NCBI RefSeq assembly: GCF_030272615.1
Contig: NC_081412.1
Coordinates: 478,553,657-478,617,656, forward strand
Length of the DNA: 64,000 nucleotides
Reading direction: 5' to 3'
DNA from: Cryptomeria japonica
Lineage: Eukaryota > Streptophyta > Pinopsida > Cupressales > Cupressaceae
Below, one piece after another: positions 35,252 to 47,047 of this stretch (within the stretch, counting starts at the first letter, position 1; each line of letters starts with the position of its first letter). Made by a program: the position numbers and the translations under genes. The notes beneath the pieces were generated by a model, which was not told where the DNA came from, made no database searches, and worked only from the letters and a program-made list of their open reading frames with translations.

Positions 35252-36830
35252 TGGTGTAGGAGCACCTAACTTTTAACCATTTTGTTGATGCATTTTCTAG
35301 ATTTTGGTGTGATAGTCCTTATCTTGGACCAATGTTTGAATAATGGATTTCTTGGAGGTCCACATGTGTGTTTGATAGTCATTTGAAGGGTGATTGTCAC
35401 CAAGGTTGTGTGTTTTTCTCAAATTTGGCCAATGAGCCCTTGTAAGCCTAAAATGGCAAAATTTTGCATTATGATGTAAAACATATTGTAAAGCCTCATT
35501 AAGAATTTAGGCATGTCATTTTGATGTTAGGGAGTCATAATAGGAGGTTTATTATGAGTAGAAATGCATAAAATGCAAAAATGCATATTTGAGCAAAAGT
35601 TGTCATTGTTGCTTGAAAACTTTTTGCAACTTTGCATTTTTGAGCAAATCGGTGGTTAGGAAACCGATGAAGAGTTGGTTATGACCAGGATGGCATATAA
35701 AATGCTTTTACAATGATTTTTCATGGGTTGGAATATCTTTGAGCAAGTTTGAATAGAATTTGAAGACAATTTCCAGATTCTACCTTGTATTTCTCATTTT
35801 TGGAGCAGCAGTTCGTACCAAATGGATTGATCTTGCTACTATTATTTCATGGTGGTATTGTCTATGAAATTTTATTTCTCAAGAGGTGTTTTAAACTTTC
35901 CTTAGTGCAATTTTGAGGTGTGTTTATAAATTGTCTCTTACTGTACTGCTCTCGATCTGAGCAAGGGTTCAAGAGTCCAGTCATGGTTCCAACTTGAAAT
36001 CCCTTGAGTTTTGCTCAATGAACCTTGGAATTCAAGTCATGGAACCCTTGTACAATTTATATATGCTTTTTAATGGCCTGGAAGTTGTTGGGAAGCAACT
36101 TGTCATCATTTCCTAGGCGAGCTCTATTATAGCCTGATTAGGAATATGATTGAAAATGTTGTATTTGCTTGCAAGGATGAGCACTTGTGAATGTGCCAAG
36201 TGTTTGGCATGGAAGTGTGATGCAGGATAGAATCTCAATGAAGAGGTGGAGGTGGGACAGGGTGTAGAAGCCATTAAAACCTTTTGAAGAAGACTGCTAA
36301 CTCCTAAACCCTCAAAAGTGTCTTTTTTGGGATCTGTACTAGTACAGACAGACTAGACTACCTACCCTAGTGGATCCAAAAGTTTTTCCAAAAGGGTGAT
36401 TGGATCACCAAAGGTGTTGGAAGGTTCTTTGAGTGATTTTTGAGTATTTGCCCAAAAATCGGCAAGGTATGGCTAATTGGGGCTCTAGGGCTACTAGGCC
36501 TAGAAAATAGGAGAAAGAGGGAGTGATGGGAAAATGATGGAAATCCAATTGAAGAATCAATTGAATGGAATGGAAACACATATAAGACACCCCCTAAAAC
36601 CCCTGCAAGTACATGTTGGAGGTTTGGATAGTTAAATGGTTGGATTTACCATAGTGAATCTCAACCATGCTTGAAGCAACTATTGAGTACAAATTGATAG
36701 GGAGCACTCCAAGAGAGTTTGAGTGTTTGACTCGTTAATGGACAAGTAAAGAGTGATAGGATCCCACTAAAACATCATTTAACTACCTATTGACCAAAAT
36801 GAAACTCTCTTTGAGAACCTCTCCCCATCA
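35252..36830 (+). repeat. G3 3' LTR
   Basis: About 1,579 bp, TGGTGTAGGAGCACC to CTCCCCATCA, matching the 5' LTR throughout with scattered, mainly transition-type differences and one small deletion near 35625. Confidence 0.93.
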
Positions 36831-36835
36831 AAGAA

Positions 36836-38383
36836 TCAGACATGGTCACTTATTCCTAGACCGGAGGATAAGAATGTAATTGGAACAAAGTGGGTCTTTA
36901 GGAATAAATTGGATGAAGAAGGAAGAATTGTAAGAAACAAGGTGAGGTTAGTCTGCAAAGGGTATGTTCAATAAGAAGGTGAGGATTATGGTGAAACATT
37001 TTCACATGTTACTAGATTAGAAGGAGTAAGGATGTTGTTGGTATTTGTTGCATATAAGAGATTCAAATTTTATCAAATGGATGTCAAATTGACCTTTCTA
37101 AATGGGATTCTAGAAGAAGAAGTATGCATTGAACAGTTAGATGGATTTTGCTTGACTGATGATAAGGACATGGTGTGTAAATTGCATAAAGCACTATATG
37201 GTCTAAAGTAGGCACCGAGAGCATGGTAAGAGAGATTTCATGCACATTTGATCAAAATTGGATTCCAACGTACTAGTGAGGACAACAAAATTTACTTGAA
37301 GAGTGATGGAGACAAGTTGCTGATAGTAGAAGTGTTTGTAGATGACATAATTTTTGGTGGAAATGATGATATGTGTATGGACTTTGCTGATATAATAAAA
37401 AAGGAATTTGAAATGTCTCTAATCGGTGAAATATAGTTCTTTATTGGCTTACAGGTCCAACAACTAGATGGTGGTATCTTTATTTGTTAGACCACGTATA
37501 TCAAAGAGGTGTTGAAGACTTTCGGTATGGAAGATTGCAAACCGGTAGAAACACCAATGGTGATAGGTTGCAAGTTATCAAAGTAAGATGATTCCCCTAA
37601 TGTTAGTGAAAAAGAGTACAAATCTATGGCTGGCAAGCTACACTATGCTGTTCATAGTAGACCGGACATTGCTCATGTTGCTGGATTAGTGGCTAGATTT
37701 CAAAAAGAGCCTAAGGTGAGTCACATGGTGGTTATGAAGAGAATTTTTTGGTATCTCAAAGGCACAATAGAATATGGCTTATGGTATCCATATAAAGGAG
37801 ATTTTACTTTGGATGTCTTTATTGATGCTGATTGGGCAGGTAATGTGGGTGATAAAAAAAGCACAACCAGTGGAGCTTTTGTACTTGGTGAAGATTAGTG
37901 ACATGGACAAACAAGAAAGAAACATGTGTCTCTCAATCTATAGCTGAAGCAGAGTATGTAGTTGCGTCCATGAATTGCATGCAGGCAATCTGGATGAGAC
38001 ATGTGGTAAAAGGATTCAAGATAGATATGTCTGAACTGGTGACTATCTATTGTGATAATATAAGTGCAATAAATATTTCTAAGAATCCTGTACTTCATTC
38101 TAGAACCAAGAACATTGAATTGTATCATTTCCTAAGGGAAAGAGTTCAAGAAAAACAGGTGAAGATGGAATATGTGAATAGTAAAGATCAGTTAGTTGAT
38201 ATCTTTACTAAGCCCTTACCGAAGGATACCTTTGAGTTTCTTAGAGGTAAACTAGGGTTAGACCCCTACACTGGAAGAACTAGAATGCTGGAGATGCATC
38301 AATCCTGTGGATTTCATGTTTATTTTTTACTAAGGGTTAATGAAGGTGTAGGCTACTCCTTTGGGGGAGCAAGTCTGATGTAA
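36836..38383 (+). pseudogene. C4 reverse transcriptase and RNase H
   Basis: Copia RT resumes after G3: GTKWVFRNKLDEEG, YQMDVKLTFLNG, LHKALYGLK, then the catalytic FVDDIIFGG near 37338-37364. RNase H follows with FIDADWAGNVGDKKSTTSG, AEAEYVVAS and HSRTKNIELYHFLRE, ending in DIFTKPLPKDTF. Stops near 36973, 37210, 37228, 37435, 37487 and 37585 and a frameshift near 37895 inactivate it. Confidence 0.9.
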
Positions 38384-38689
38384 AGTTTTGATTTAATGCT
38401 CTGTTATAATTTTTCTGATTTGAGTAACAGAGATGATGGAAGAGGCAACAACACAATTGAAGATAAGTGATGCATTTACACCTTTGGCATTGTTGTCAAA
38501 GGGGGAGAAGAAAATAAATCAGATATGAGAGAAGTTGAAGATCAGATTGAGAGAACCATTGGTTAAGGGGGAGATGACAAAAGGAGGAGAATCGACAGAT
38601 GATGTGATACTGACAAGCAAGTTGCAAATAATGATGTTACTCTGATTGTATATCTAAATAGTGTTGCCATCAATGCCAAAGGGGGAGAT
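38384..38689 (+). other. C4 3' untranslated segment with polypurine tract
   Basis: Non-coding sequence between the RNase H stop and the 3' LTR. The polypurine tract AAAGGGGGAGAT occupies 38678-38689, directly before the LTR. GGGGGAG-type purine runs also recur upstream near 38360, 38502 and 38568, possibly secondary plus-strand primers. Confidence 0.75.
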
Positions 38690-40368
38690 TGTTGGCATTT
38701 GGCATAACTGATACATATGAGATGATGTAGTTGAAGATGGATGACTGCACCGGTAAAGGATGTAAGTATATTTTTGATGAAGAGATTGAGATTTTGTGAT
38801 TAGATAAAATGATCAGTTATTTGTGTTGTCATTGATGGAAATTGATGTCAAATTATGTTCCTGATGTTTTATTTTGTCATATAAGTGATTTGGTTTATCA
38901 GAAGATAGGGTTTACTGGCAGAGAACTAAAGTATGTGAAATAGGACTTTAACCGGTAAAGCAGATATGTTTTGATTGAATCGGACGATCGGTGATGTTTG
39001 GTGATTTGCGGTTTGGAAAGTGAACTTGTATAATGGAAATGTGTATCTGACTAGAACCAGAACTTGTGAAGATTACCGAAAGGCATGTTTCAAATTTCTG
39101 ATGAAGTTTTGCTAAGGTTTTAGTAGGGCTTAAGACCGGTGAAGATATCATCAAACCAGTAATGATTTTTGTTATGAAAGTGATCGACGATGAGTCTACA
39201 TGAAGCTGGTAACATGACACAACATGCGTGAAAATATTTGATTTCTTTTTTGGCGTGATTCAAGGAATAATTTCTTCGGAATTAGCTAAACGCTTAGTTG
39301 AGTGTTTTGAGGGTATAGATTGGATTTTCGTGATGGGTTACGATCAACCAACAGTTGATATTGCATTGTAATTTATTGTAATGATCTATATATCGATTTG
39401 TGATGATCTCTTATTATTTGTATTGGAAATTCATGATGTAAGTAGGGTTTAGTAGCTGAGCTAGTTGAGATGGCTATTTAGGATGGCATAGTTGATGTTT
39501 ATGATGTTGATGGTCTTAGAGAATGAGTTGATCTGTCCAAGTGAAGTGTGAGATACGCCTGAGAGTCGCAGAGTGTTGTACACAACTAGATCTGATCAAG
39601 CAAGCAAAGAAGTGCAAGTAACAAATCATTTTCTTACTGTTGTTCCCTAATAGTTGCAACAGGTTAAATCCCTTAATTGGGTAGGTCCTAACATGCCTTA
39701 AACATTTAAGTCCCCTAACAGGGCAACTCTCAAAAGAGTGTTAAATCCTCTCATGAGGTTGATCCTAACAGATCATCAAGCTCCTAACTGGGTTGCTAGG
39801 AAAATCCCTAATCCGGGTGACTCCTAATAGGGTCTTCTCCTAACAAGGCATATTGTAAGCTTCTAGCAGGGTGTACTTCAAAAGAGTAGAAATATTTGTG
39901 GGTACCAACTCCCACCGTGATTTTTCCCTATTTGGGTTTCCACATCAAAACTTATGGTGTTCATGTGTGGAATGTTTTTCATGCGATGTTCTTGTTTATG
40001 CTTCATTTCATGCATTATTTTTGAGACATTGGTTATGATGTTTTATCAGAGGTTTAACAAAGGTTACCAGTACTGATAAGAATTGGTAGAGAAAGTATTT
40101 GACTTGATAGATGAGGTTAACGAGTTGGTAAATGATCAAATCCATGTGATTGCTTTAGTGGTGAAAGTATTGATAGATATGGGAAATGATTTGATTAATG
40201 TATTAAGCAAATATGATAAAGAGGTTGTTAGATCTGATTAAAGAAGTTGAGATATTTGATAAGTGATTTCAGGTCTGATATAAGTTTGTTTTTGGGTTTA
40301 AAGTTTCAATTGGTCTTAATACTGATTCACCCCCCCTTAGTATGAACTGGATCCTCATAGGATTAACA
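38690..40368 (+). repeat. C4 3' LTR
   Basis: 1,679 bp, collinear with 24556-26230. It contains the same CTCCTAAC-type repeats (about 39655-39870) and the CTGATTCACCCCCCC end module. Confidence 0.92.
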
Positions 40369-42030
40369 TTCCTTTTCGACCATTTATCATCCTCCATCTT
40401 CTTGATCAAAGTGATAGGGATTGGTTTAGCCAGATTCACTCTTGCGGTTGGGTCATAAAACATTAACCATGGTGGTCATTCCTTGATGGGAATAGCATTT
40501 AGGTCCACATACAACTAGAATCATCCCTTAGAGGGTTAATCCAAGCCTGCCAAGACTCGTGTGGCTCATGCGCTACATGATTCTTTCTCTTTGCTAAAGA
40601 GTCATCCGGGTCATAGTTCCATTGGTCATCAATAACCACAAAACCCAATTGCGCCATTTTTGAAGTGAGAACTCCTTTGGTGGGGAGTCTCTTCACCAAA
40701 ATAATAGGTCCTAGCATCTTACGGTCTTGGGTGATGGTGACGTCATGCTTGCTATCACCTATAGCATTTTCAATTACAACTAGCTGCCTGAAAATCTCCA
40801 AGGCCAGTGTGCAGACAACTACATAAGTGGGAAGACATAAAGGCTCCTCTGAAAAACCCTATACTCTGACGAAAGAAAATTCCTTGCCTAGAATCTAGTC
40901 ACAAGAGGGACTACATGTAGACATCCAACCAATTTGTTGTGTCATGAAATAGGAGAAGGAATTTGCAGTTTCCATCTCCAAATCTCATAAGGTGGGGGTC
41001 AGGAAATGGTTGGTAAAAGAATATGCATCATGTGTGGTCGATAGTATGGGAGTTCATGTAGTCACAAGCTTCTACCTATTATACTCATCAAAAACTAACA
41101 ACTACATGTATTGACTGAAAAAACCCTTGTTTTGATGTAGGAACACGTGAACTCGAAAAGAAATGTATCTGAATCTATAATTTGTCTAGAAATTGGCCAA
41201 TTGCTCCGCTATTCCTTGGGCAATATCTTTAGCAAAGTCATACAAGAAAGCTTCTTTTTGCTTTCGAAGCAGTAAAAGCATACCCATCTGGAAGGTATGT
41301 ACATTTAGATCATTGTCAAGGTTGGAGATGAAATCCAACATTGAGGCGACCTCTTTCAGGTCATCTAGCTTCAAATCACTGAATGCCAATGAGAATTTTG
41401 GAAGCTGAACAACATTTGTATCCATTACAGTTCCACAAAAATTTAAAGCATCCTTCCTTTTTCACCAGTAACCTTCTAACACCTCCCTACTAAAAATCTT
41501 CGTTGTACTTGTAAGAAAAGGGATGCACAACATGTCCCGAATAACTTCTACACTTATGTCTACTCTCAACAAAGTGCCTTGAATAACATGGGGGTCCCGA
41601 CTGAAATGACGCAAGCATTCCTTAATGAATTCAGGGCAATGAAAGACCATCAAGACAACATATTGTGGAAGACCATAATTCGAAAGATTGACAGTTGTGT
41701 GTTTCAAATCTTCTTTGTGAATGAGCATCCTTGCTCAAGTGACCTCTTGAAGACCCTTGGGCTGCCTATATATTTTAGGATCAAGAACCTCTTCATATCT
41801 ATATGAAACTAGAACAAGATTCTTGGCCGTATCTTTAGTCTTTGGCAAAGTTTTTGGATAATCAGGTTTCAAAGGCATAATATGAGAGGAATAGGAAAAA
41901 ACCCCCGAAACATGGACCCAAGCTTCAGACTCTGAGGAACCTGACGTCTTAGCTGAAACATCCATCTCTACAAGCCAACCTTGTTCCGCCTTCTTCTTTT
42001 TTGAACTTTATTTATCGTTGGGATAAAAAT
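40369..42030 (-). pseudogene. G2 accessory ORF3, N-terminal part
   Basis: Minus-strand coding sequence reads from about 42015 through MDVSAKTSGSSESE (41965) to the C4 insertion edge. Recognisable is a conserved-looking block with EFIKECLRHFSRDPH and ISVEVIRDMLCIPF (about 41680-41500), then SLAFSDLKLDDLKEVASML. Its other half lies at 22351-24555 across C4. I do not recognise the family with certainty. The pattern of a helical block ending in I-x-x-M/L-x-x-I/L-P recalls the putative plant transposon protein domains found in plant retroelement ORFs (inference). Stops divide it near 41735, 41460 and 41185. Confidence 0.6.
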
Positions 42031-42032
42031 CT

Positions 42033-43257
42033 TTGGAGAACAAAATGTTGCATGCTACTCTCAAAAGATTTTTCTTGTTTAATACACCTCATGCCTTGGT
42101 TTTTGCACTCAACTGCATGTTAATAATGTGCCTTGCCTCGTACATGCGCCACCTATGTCTTTCATGTGAAATTAATTTTTTAGGACACTGCATTAACTGC
42201 CACCTCAACTGTACTAAGGAGTCACTCTTTAACCTTCACCACCATTTTAAATATTCAGACAATTACCTAGAAAAATGTGTTCCTTTCTTTATGGCAATTA
42301 ATATAGCTAGCTTTGTTGACGCGAACCAAAAGCTAACAATGATTTACCTCAATCTTGCAAAGTACATACGATGGGATGCATGGCGCATTCTCATACTCTT
42401 CACACTCTCCAAAACCTCGAACAACTTGATTATGATCTGGTTTCATATTTTTACATGCTGTGAAATGGATTCACATGAAGCCATCAACTTGTGTAGAATT
42501 ATGAAACCCCTGCTTTCTTTTTATGGCTTGAAACCTTGTCATGTCTATAAATACGACCATGACTTATACTTACCATTGTCTTGACATATGGATTATTCTA
42601 CAACATATTAGAAGCATGGATACTCCCATTAGGCTAGTTAGCAAGAAGCTGCAAGTAGCTTTCTTAGGCAATATTTTGAATAGGCACCTGCAACGTATGA
42701 CTGGACGAACTATCCTTGTGTTTATTGCTGCACTTAAATGGGTCTTGGGGGAGGATTTTGTTGGCTTGGATGATAGATACCATGTCAACACAGATATATG
42801 CTCACATTTTCTAGCTTCTCTGCTAGACATTAGCCTTGAGGAGAGATTCATCACCCATCTTACGGAGGCAATCTTCCCTGAGATGTACCTAGGCAGGTTG
42901 GATGCGGTGGTCCACTTTTTCGTGCTGCTTCTGGGGCTTCCCATGACGCCCGACTTGAGGTGTTTCATTGATTTTAATGAATGGGTTCAGTGGCACCCTT
43001 TCGTCTTCGACTTCAAGACTATGATGCTCTCCCAACACCGTTATTGCATCAAACATGCAACAAATTTCCTCCTCTACTTACATCTTCTGGTTCCTTCCAC
43101 TAGAACTGCTTGGTACACAGACTTCTGGGGCTACATTTTCCCAAGGATTTTGACCCTTGATAAGCCTCCACAGCTGGTAACAATTGCAATTCTGTCAGAT
43201 TCTGACTCTGACTACGTGATGGAGGAGGACAATGAGATAGAGGATGATGAGGATTGA
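42033..43257 (+). pseudogene. G2 antisense ORF between pol and ORF3
   Basis: Two overlapping plus-strand ORFs (42033-42584 and 42541-43257), separated by one frameshift, give about 400 codons antisense to the element's genes. The second reads LNRHLQRMTGRTILVFIAAL, HFLASLLDISLEERFITHL, then ends in an acidic tail (DSDSDYVMEED, EIEDDED). Antisense ORFs between integrase and the 3' LTR are known in some Tat-group gypsy elements such as Grande and RIRE2. I cannot assign a function. The opposite-strand ORF 42570-42968 is its shadow. Confidence 0.6.
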
Positions 43258-43567
43258 GGAAGAGGACGGAGAATGAAGAATGTCGCTTGTTTGCTACTGT
43301 TTTTTTTTTTTTGGAAAAAAAAAGCCATGGCCTAAGAGCCCATTTGACTGTAATTATGTAAATATAAAATACATAATATAATATAAAATTTTGCTTTTGT
43401 GAACCATGGCTCCTCCTTTTGATGATATGCTTGTTTTTCTTACTTGTTCTTGCTTGGCTGTTTACTTTACTTAAAACTAAAGGTTCAAAGAATTGAGACT
43501 TAGAGAAAAAAGGTCTTTGGCAAAACAAAGAACATTATTTTACAATCTTTACACTATTTACATAGAA
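43258..43567. other. G2 spacer between pol end and antisense ORF
   Basis: AT-rich, with a poly-T/poly-A pair near 43300-43322. No coding motif. Confidence 0.5.
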
Positions 43568-44810
43568 CTAAGCAACTAAGGCTAAATTAAATAAGTTGAG
43601 ATGGATCCCATTAACTTGGATCTCCAATAGCTCACCTTGTGAGTTTTCAAGCACGAAAGCGTTAAAACCTTTGCATTCGAAAATGTGGAAAGGGCCTTCC
43701 CATAAATTGTCAAACTTTGTGTGTTGTCCTGGCTTAGCACCACATTCATTATATTTCAGGACAAGATCTCTACACTGAAAACCAGGGTCAAAGCTCCTCT
43801 TGTCGAACCACTTTTTGACAATTTGTTGACGGTTTTGGAGTGAATCAAAAGCCTTTTCCCTTTTTTCTTGCAATTCCAAGAAATCTGCCAACCTTAACTC
43901 CATGGGTTCACTCTCTTATAGCTCCATAGATTTGAGAAGTTACAAATCTGGAAATTCTAACGAGACTGGGAATTGTGCTTCTTTTCCATATACGAGCTCA
44001 TATGGAGAATTCTTGAGCACTTGCTTGAGAGTTATTCGGTTTGCCCAGAGCACATTTTTCAAGTGACAATTCCATTCCCTCTTGTATTCCGCTCCAATCC
44101 TTTTAATAATTTGAATCAAATTTTGGTTAGTTGATTCAGCTAGACCATTCCCTTGTGGGTAGTAGTTTGATAAAGTTTTCAGATAAATGTCACAGCTGAG
44201 GGCGAACTGGGTAACCCTAGAACCTATAAATGCTCTAGCATTATTTGTTATTATTATTATCTTTGGTGGACAAAACCTTGAAACCAACTCTTCTAAGAAA
44301 CTCAAAATCTCGGTTTCTATGGTATTCTTTAGTGGAACTGCCTCCATCTAGTGTGTGAAATAACCCATCACCGTGAGGATCCATTTGTGGTCGATGGAGG
44401 ATAGCGGATTGATCATCCCTATGAAGTCTAGCCCCTATTGACCAAAAGGCTTGTCCACTATTATGGGCTTAAGTGGCATAGTTGCGTTTCTACATCTCCC
44501 AATGTAGAACTGACACTCTTTGCATTTCCAGATAAGAGCATGCATGTCATTGAACAACGAAGGTCAGTAGTACCCTACACAGGTTATTTTAATAGTGGTT
44601 ATATGAGCAAAGAAGTGACCTCCCGCGAAGCCACTATGAAATTTACATAGAATCCACTCTGCTTGTTGTTTGTCCACACAACGGATTACAACTATGTCAA
44701 AGTTTCATTTAAACAAGACTCCTTCAAGCAATCGGTAACCACTATTTTGTAGCCTATAGAATCTTTTCTTTTCAAGGGGAGGTTTGTCAGAAATATTTTG
44801 ATCGGTGATT
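43568..44810 (-). pseudogene. G2 integrase
   Basis: On the minus strand come the HHCC region (FHSGFAGGHFFAHI and CKECQFYIGRC, about 44640-44500), the core (GLDFIGMINPLSSIDHKW, IITNNARAFIGS, NYYPQGNGLAESTNQNLI with the catalytic-region Glu, about 44430-44100) and the C-terminal domain (WFDKRSFDPGFQCRDLVL, KFDNLWEGPFHIFE). It ends at 43568. A functional core would have TDNGR-type sequence where TNNAR is seen, so the second catalytic Asp is changed. Stops separate the parts. Confidence 0.82.
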
Positions 44811-46226
44811 TAGGTCCTCTTCGGTTTTGTATGCATCAACACAATCTCATCTTGAGCTTCTCCCAGAACTTCAGGTTCCTGAGCTATGTATTCACATAGA
44901 CCCTTACCTTGGATTGCCTTGGTGGGCGTGACATCGATGTCGTACTCAAGAATCTTGGTAATCCAATTGACTCTCTTCTCTGTGATTTCTCCATCCATTA
45001 TGCACTCGCAGACCGCAGGGTGAGCCACGTAAACAGTTGTCTTATTACAAGCAATAAAATGCCTGAACATTGTTTAAGCCTTTTACAATGGTGAATGCCT
45101 TTTTTTTTGACAAAATTGTACTTGACTTATACACTTTTAGCATTTTTGGATGGAAGGTGATTGGATGCTCCCCTATACCTTATGCATCCTTCTGTGTCAA
45201 TACAACAACAATAATGAAGCTACTGGCATAAATGCACATTAGGAAATATCTAGACATATTCAAATTAGCTAAGACGGGGGTGGATAGGATGACTTCTTTA
45301 ATCTTTTCGAAATCTTCTTTGGCTTCTGGGGTGCATTTGAAATGTAGATCCTTCTTCAACATAAGAGTGATAGGTCTTACCATTCTTGCAAAATCTGAAA
45401 TGAATCGGCTGATGAAATTGATGTTTTCCAAAAAGGATTGGACACCCTTCTTGTTCACCAGCAAAGAAATATCCCTGATGGCCTTTACATGGTTCAGATA
45501 AATTGATGCTCCCTCTTTAGACACCACGTGTCCCGACAACTTCCCTTGAGGCACTCCAAAGATACATTTCTTGGGGTTTAATGAGACACCAAACTCCAAG
45601 CACTCTTGGAAATCTAGCTCCAAATGATCAAAATGATCTTCCTTATATTTTGAAAATACCATCAAGTCATCTAGATAAATAAGAATAATCTTATTAAACA
45701 GCTCCTGGAAGGCTATATCCATGGCTCTTTGGAAATTAGCGTCGGCATTAGACAACCCAAATGGCATCTTTTGATTAGCAAATGTTACCCTTTTGGTGGT
45801 GAACATGGTTTTATGTTGGTCTTTCGATTTGACAAGGACTTGGTTGTATCCGGAAAAATCGTCAAGCATAGAGAACATCTCAGAGCTGGCTACAATATGC
45901 AATATCTACTCCTTTGGAGGCAGGGGATAATGGTCCTTTAGGGACGCTCTATTCAGGTCCCTGGAATCTATGTAGAGGCGAATGTCTCCATTCTTTTTAT
46001 GAACTGGCACCAGTTTAGAAACCCAGGTGCTATGCTTATTTGGATAGATGATTTGAGAGTCGATTAATTTACACAATTCCTGTGACATCAAGGTTTCTAT
46101 CTTTGGATTGATCAGACACTGCTTCTGCCGGACATGCTTTTCTCCTTCAGTCAACTCAATGGTATGTTGGATTACCTCTGGATTATACCCTTGGAGCTCG
46201 TCATATGACCATGTGATTACCCCCAT
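44811..46226 (-). pseudogene. G2 reverse transcriptase and downstream RNase H
   Basis: RT motifs from high to low coordinates: KLIDSQIIYPNKHSTWVS, VPVHKKNGDIRLYIDSRDLN, MLDDFSGYNQVLV, MPFGLSNADANFQRAMD, and the catalytic IYLDDLMVFSKY near 45680. The connection and gypsy RNase H region continue (LVNKKGVQSFLENINFISRF, CTPEAKEDFEKIKE, FRHFIACNKTTVYV, WITKILEYDIDVTPTKAIQG) to 44810. Frame breaks lie near 45905 and 45180. Confidence 0.88.
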
Positions 46227-46629
46227 ATATTTGTCACAGGAAAAGAATTAGCCTGTCTCTATCGCGCTGGGGAGCATCTTTCCCTACCTTGAGCTTCCAA
46301 CAATCCCCGACTTGAAGTTTGGTGTAATCCTCTTTATCTGCTATGAATTTCCTTTTATAATTTATGGAATCTTTGCAATCAAAAATATTTATAGTGTAAT
46401 CAAGCCTTTCGGGAGTTTATTTGTCTTTAATTGGTTCACCTTGTCACCATATGCCTCAGTCACCTTGGGCTACAATTGGTCTGCAAACTGCTCTGATTGC
46501 TGAATGAACATGGCTATATGTTCATCACTTTCAAAAACTTGCCAATGGATGTCATTGTCGGGCACAACGGGTTTGACAATCACTCAAACTGAGTGCTTAT
46601 TCTCTAACAATTCTGAGGTGGGGTCAAAC

Positions 46630-47015
46630 TGAGATCCTATTGTGGCCATGCGGTCAACGAATTCATTTTTCTTTTGGGGTATTCTCTGAATATTAAAAGA
46701 TTCAAAGCTCTCAATCAAGTCTTAAACCCTATGGTGATATGAACACATGCTAATATGTTTTGCAGCTAATATTCCTCAGACCTAATGGATAACAAACTCT
46801 GAATCTCCCAAGACGCTCAACTACTTGACTTTGAGGCATTCTATAAGGCTCAAGCATCATGAACTAATCCCTCACACTCTGCTTCATTGTTAGAATAGGA
46901 AAATTGGAGATGAAAGGACCTCAATGTCTGCTCTTCAAAAGGTGAAGTAAGAAAAATACCTACTTTGAACCCAGTTTTGCATCTTGCTCCATCAAAATGA
47001 AGAGTTCAGAGTTTG
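46630..47015 (-). pseudogene. G2 additional RNase H domain upstream of RT
   Basis: Between protease and RT, the minus strand encodes a second RNase H fold across stops and one frameshift: LHFDGARCKTGFK (first Asp, near 46990), SNNEAECEGLVHDA (Glu, near 46880), LSVLGDSEFVIH (second Asp, near 46800) and IQRIPQKKNEFVDRMATIG (last Asp, near 46650). The motif spacing follows the type I/archaeal-like RNase H seen in plant Tat-group gypsy elements. It is distinct from the RNase H downstream of RT in the same element. Confidence 0.75.
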
Positions 47016-47047
47016 GAGGTCAGGTCTTCTTTTTCTTATTCTTTGTC

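Larger units (their letters stand above)
28974..36830 (+). mobile_element. G3: chromodomain gypsy (chromovirus-type) retrotransposon
   Basis: LTRs at 28974-30563 and 35252-36830 are flanked by a perfect 5-base duplication AAGAA (28969-28973 and 36831-36835). Removing the insert and one duplication restores the C4 hinge/RT frame exactly. The interior is about 4.7 kb in the order gag, protease, RT, RNase H, integrase, chromodomain on the plus strand. It is the innermost and most recent insertion of this branch, and the coding region is still aligned throughout despite many stops. Confidence 0.95.
24556..40368 (+). mobile_element. C4: Sirevirus-like copia retrotransposon, interrupted by G3
   Basis: LTRs at 24556-26230 and 38690-40368 (TGTTGGCATT to GGATTAACA) are direct repeats of nearly equal length. 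Left flank TTCCC and right flank TTCCT form a target duplication with one mismatch. The net length without G3 is about 7.95 kb. Gag, protease, integrase, RT and RNase H follow in copia order on the plus strand. The initiator-Met PBS, the AAAGGGGGAGAT polypurine tract and the DDIIFGG RT motif suggest the Sirevirus side of copia (inference). The element sits inside G2 ORF3 in the opposite orientation. Confidence 0.9.

Noticed and set aside
36367-36590. Two overlapping minus-strand ORFs
   Set aside because: They lie inside the G3 3' LTR and have no counterpart of protein character in the other LTR.
42570-42968. 132-codon minus-strand ORF
   Set aside because: A shadow of the plus-strand antisense ORF of G2, whose acidic tail and length make the plus strand the better candidate.
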